NCBI GenBank assembly: GCA_947625365.1
Contig: CANQNZ010000064.1
Location: 1 to 6,758 of the forward strand
Length of the DNA: 6,758 nucleotides
Origin: an uncultured Bacilli bacterium
GTDB lineage: Bacteria > Bacillota_I > Bacilli_A > RF39 > UBA660
Direction of reading: 5' to 3'
Each line of letters starts with the position of its first letter. Within the stretch, counting starts at the first letter, position 1. The position numbers and the translations under genes are program-made. Below are positions 6,684 to 6,758 of this stretch, piece by piece. The notes under the pieces are model-generated. The model was not told where the DNA came from. It did no database searches and saw only the letters and a list, made by a program, of their open reading frames with translations.

Positions 6684-6758
6684 GGGGCTGTCGAGAAATT
6701 AGATAATTAATTTTTTGACAGTTTCTTTTTTTTATAAATAAGAAAAAGCCTCGAAGCT
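6684..6758. mobile_element. Putative insertion-sequence end (IS1182-like), runs off right edge
   Basis: The stretch opens with GGGGCTGTC followed by GAGAAATT and a long hairpin, which resembles the terminal inverted repeats of IS1182-type elements as I remember them. On the minus strand a frame entering from the right edge reads SFEAFSYL and stops at 6734-6732, a possible transposase C-terminus ending close to the repeat. Base composition also shifts at 6684 with the G-run. The second end, the transposase body and any target duplication lie outside the window. An ordinary terminator of a leftward gene beyond the edge is the main alternative. Confidence 0.4.
6688..6733 (+). terminator. Intrinsic terminator-like hairpin with T-run
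   Basis: CTGTC at 6688-6692 pairs with GACAG at 6717-6721. The stem continues to 15 pairs (three G-T) around the loop ATAA, and TTTCTTTTTTTT follows directly (6722-6733). In form this is a strong rightward intrinsic terminator. No rightward gene ends just before it. It may therefore block read-through into the element on its right, or act with the A-rich left arm as a two-way terminator for a leftward gene beyond the window. Confidence 0.6.

Noticed and set aside
1..6758. CRISPR array, tRNA, rRNA or riboswitch
   Set aside because: No spaced direct repeats, cloverleaf-like sequence or GC-rich conserved RNA stretch was seen, and the only long intergenic sequences are under 160 bases.

Overview
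The window is very AT-rich (well under a third G+C by eye) and has purine-rich Shine-Dalgarno sites and lysine-, isoleucine- and asparagine-heavy proteins. This fits a low-GC Gram-positive bacterium (Bacillota). A Lactobacillales or clostridial host is plausible, but the sequence does not settle the genus. Every identifiable gene points to the cell envelope, so this looks like part of an accessory glycan or cell-surface modification region bordered by a mobile element.

Layout from left to right: (1) At the extreme left edge are the first 11 codons of a leftward gene whose N-terminus reads like a family 2 polyprenyl-phosphate glycosyltransferase. It overlaps by ATGA the end of (2) a leftward radical SAM protein with a reduced SPASM-type C-terminus. 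(3) A 138-bp divergent intergenic region carries candidate promoters for both directions and a 15-nt perfect palindrome in the rightward promoter. (4) Two rightward, translationally coupled genes encode multi-pass membrane proteins. The first is of unknown function; the second has the features of a GT-C (lipid-linked-sugar-dependent) glycosyltransferase. (5) A 155-bp convergent gap has no convincing terminator. (6) A large leftward gene encodes a roughly 908-residue protein with three enzyme modules in one chain: a membrane acyltransferase (acyltransferase_3), a CapA-type metallophosphatase-like domain and an SGNH/GDSL hydrolase domain. (7) At the right edge, a long hairpin followed by a T-run begins with GGGGCTGTC and resembles an insertion-sequence end, possibly IS1182-like.

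Proposed working model (inference): the edge glycosyltransferase charges undecaprenyl phosphate with a sugar. The GT-C-like membrane proteins transfer that sugar on the outer face of the membrane. The radical SAM enzyme may modify a sugar or other precursor in the cytoplasm. The three-module protein could acetylate and otherwise process the surface polymer, by analogy with OatA-type acyltransferase-SGNH fusions. The three-module architecture and the radical SAM/glycosyltransferase pairing are the points most worth following up.
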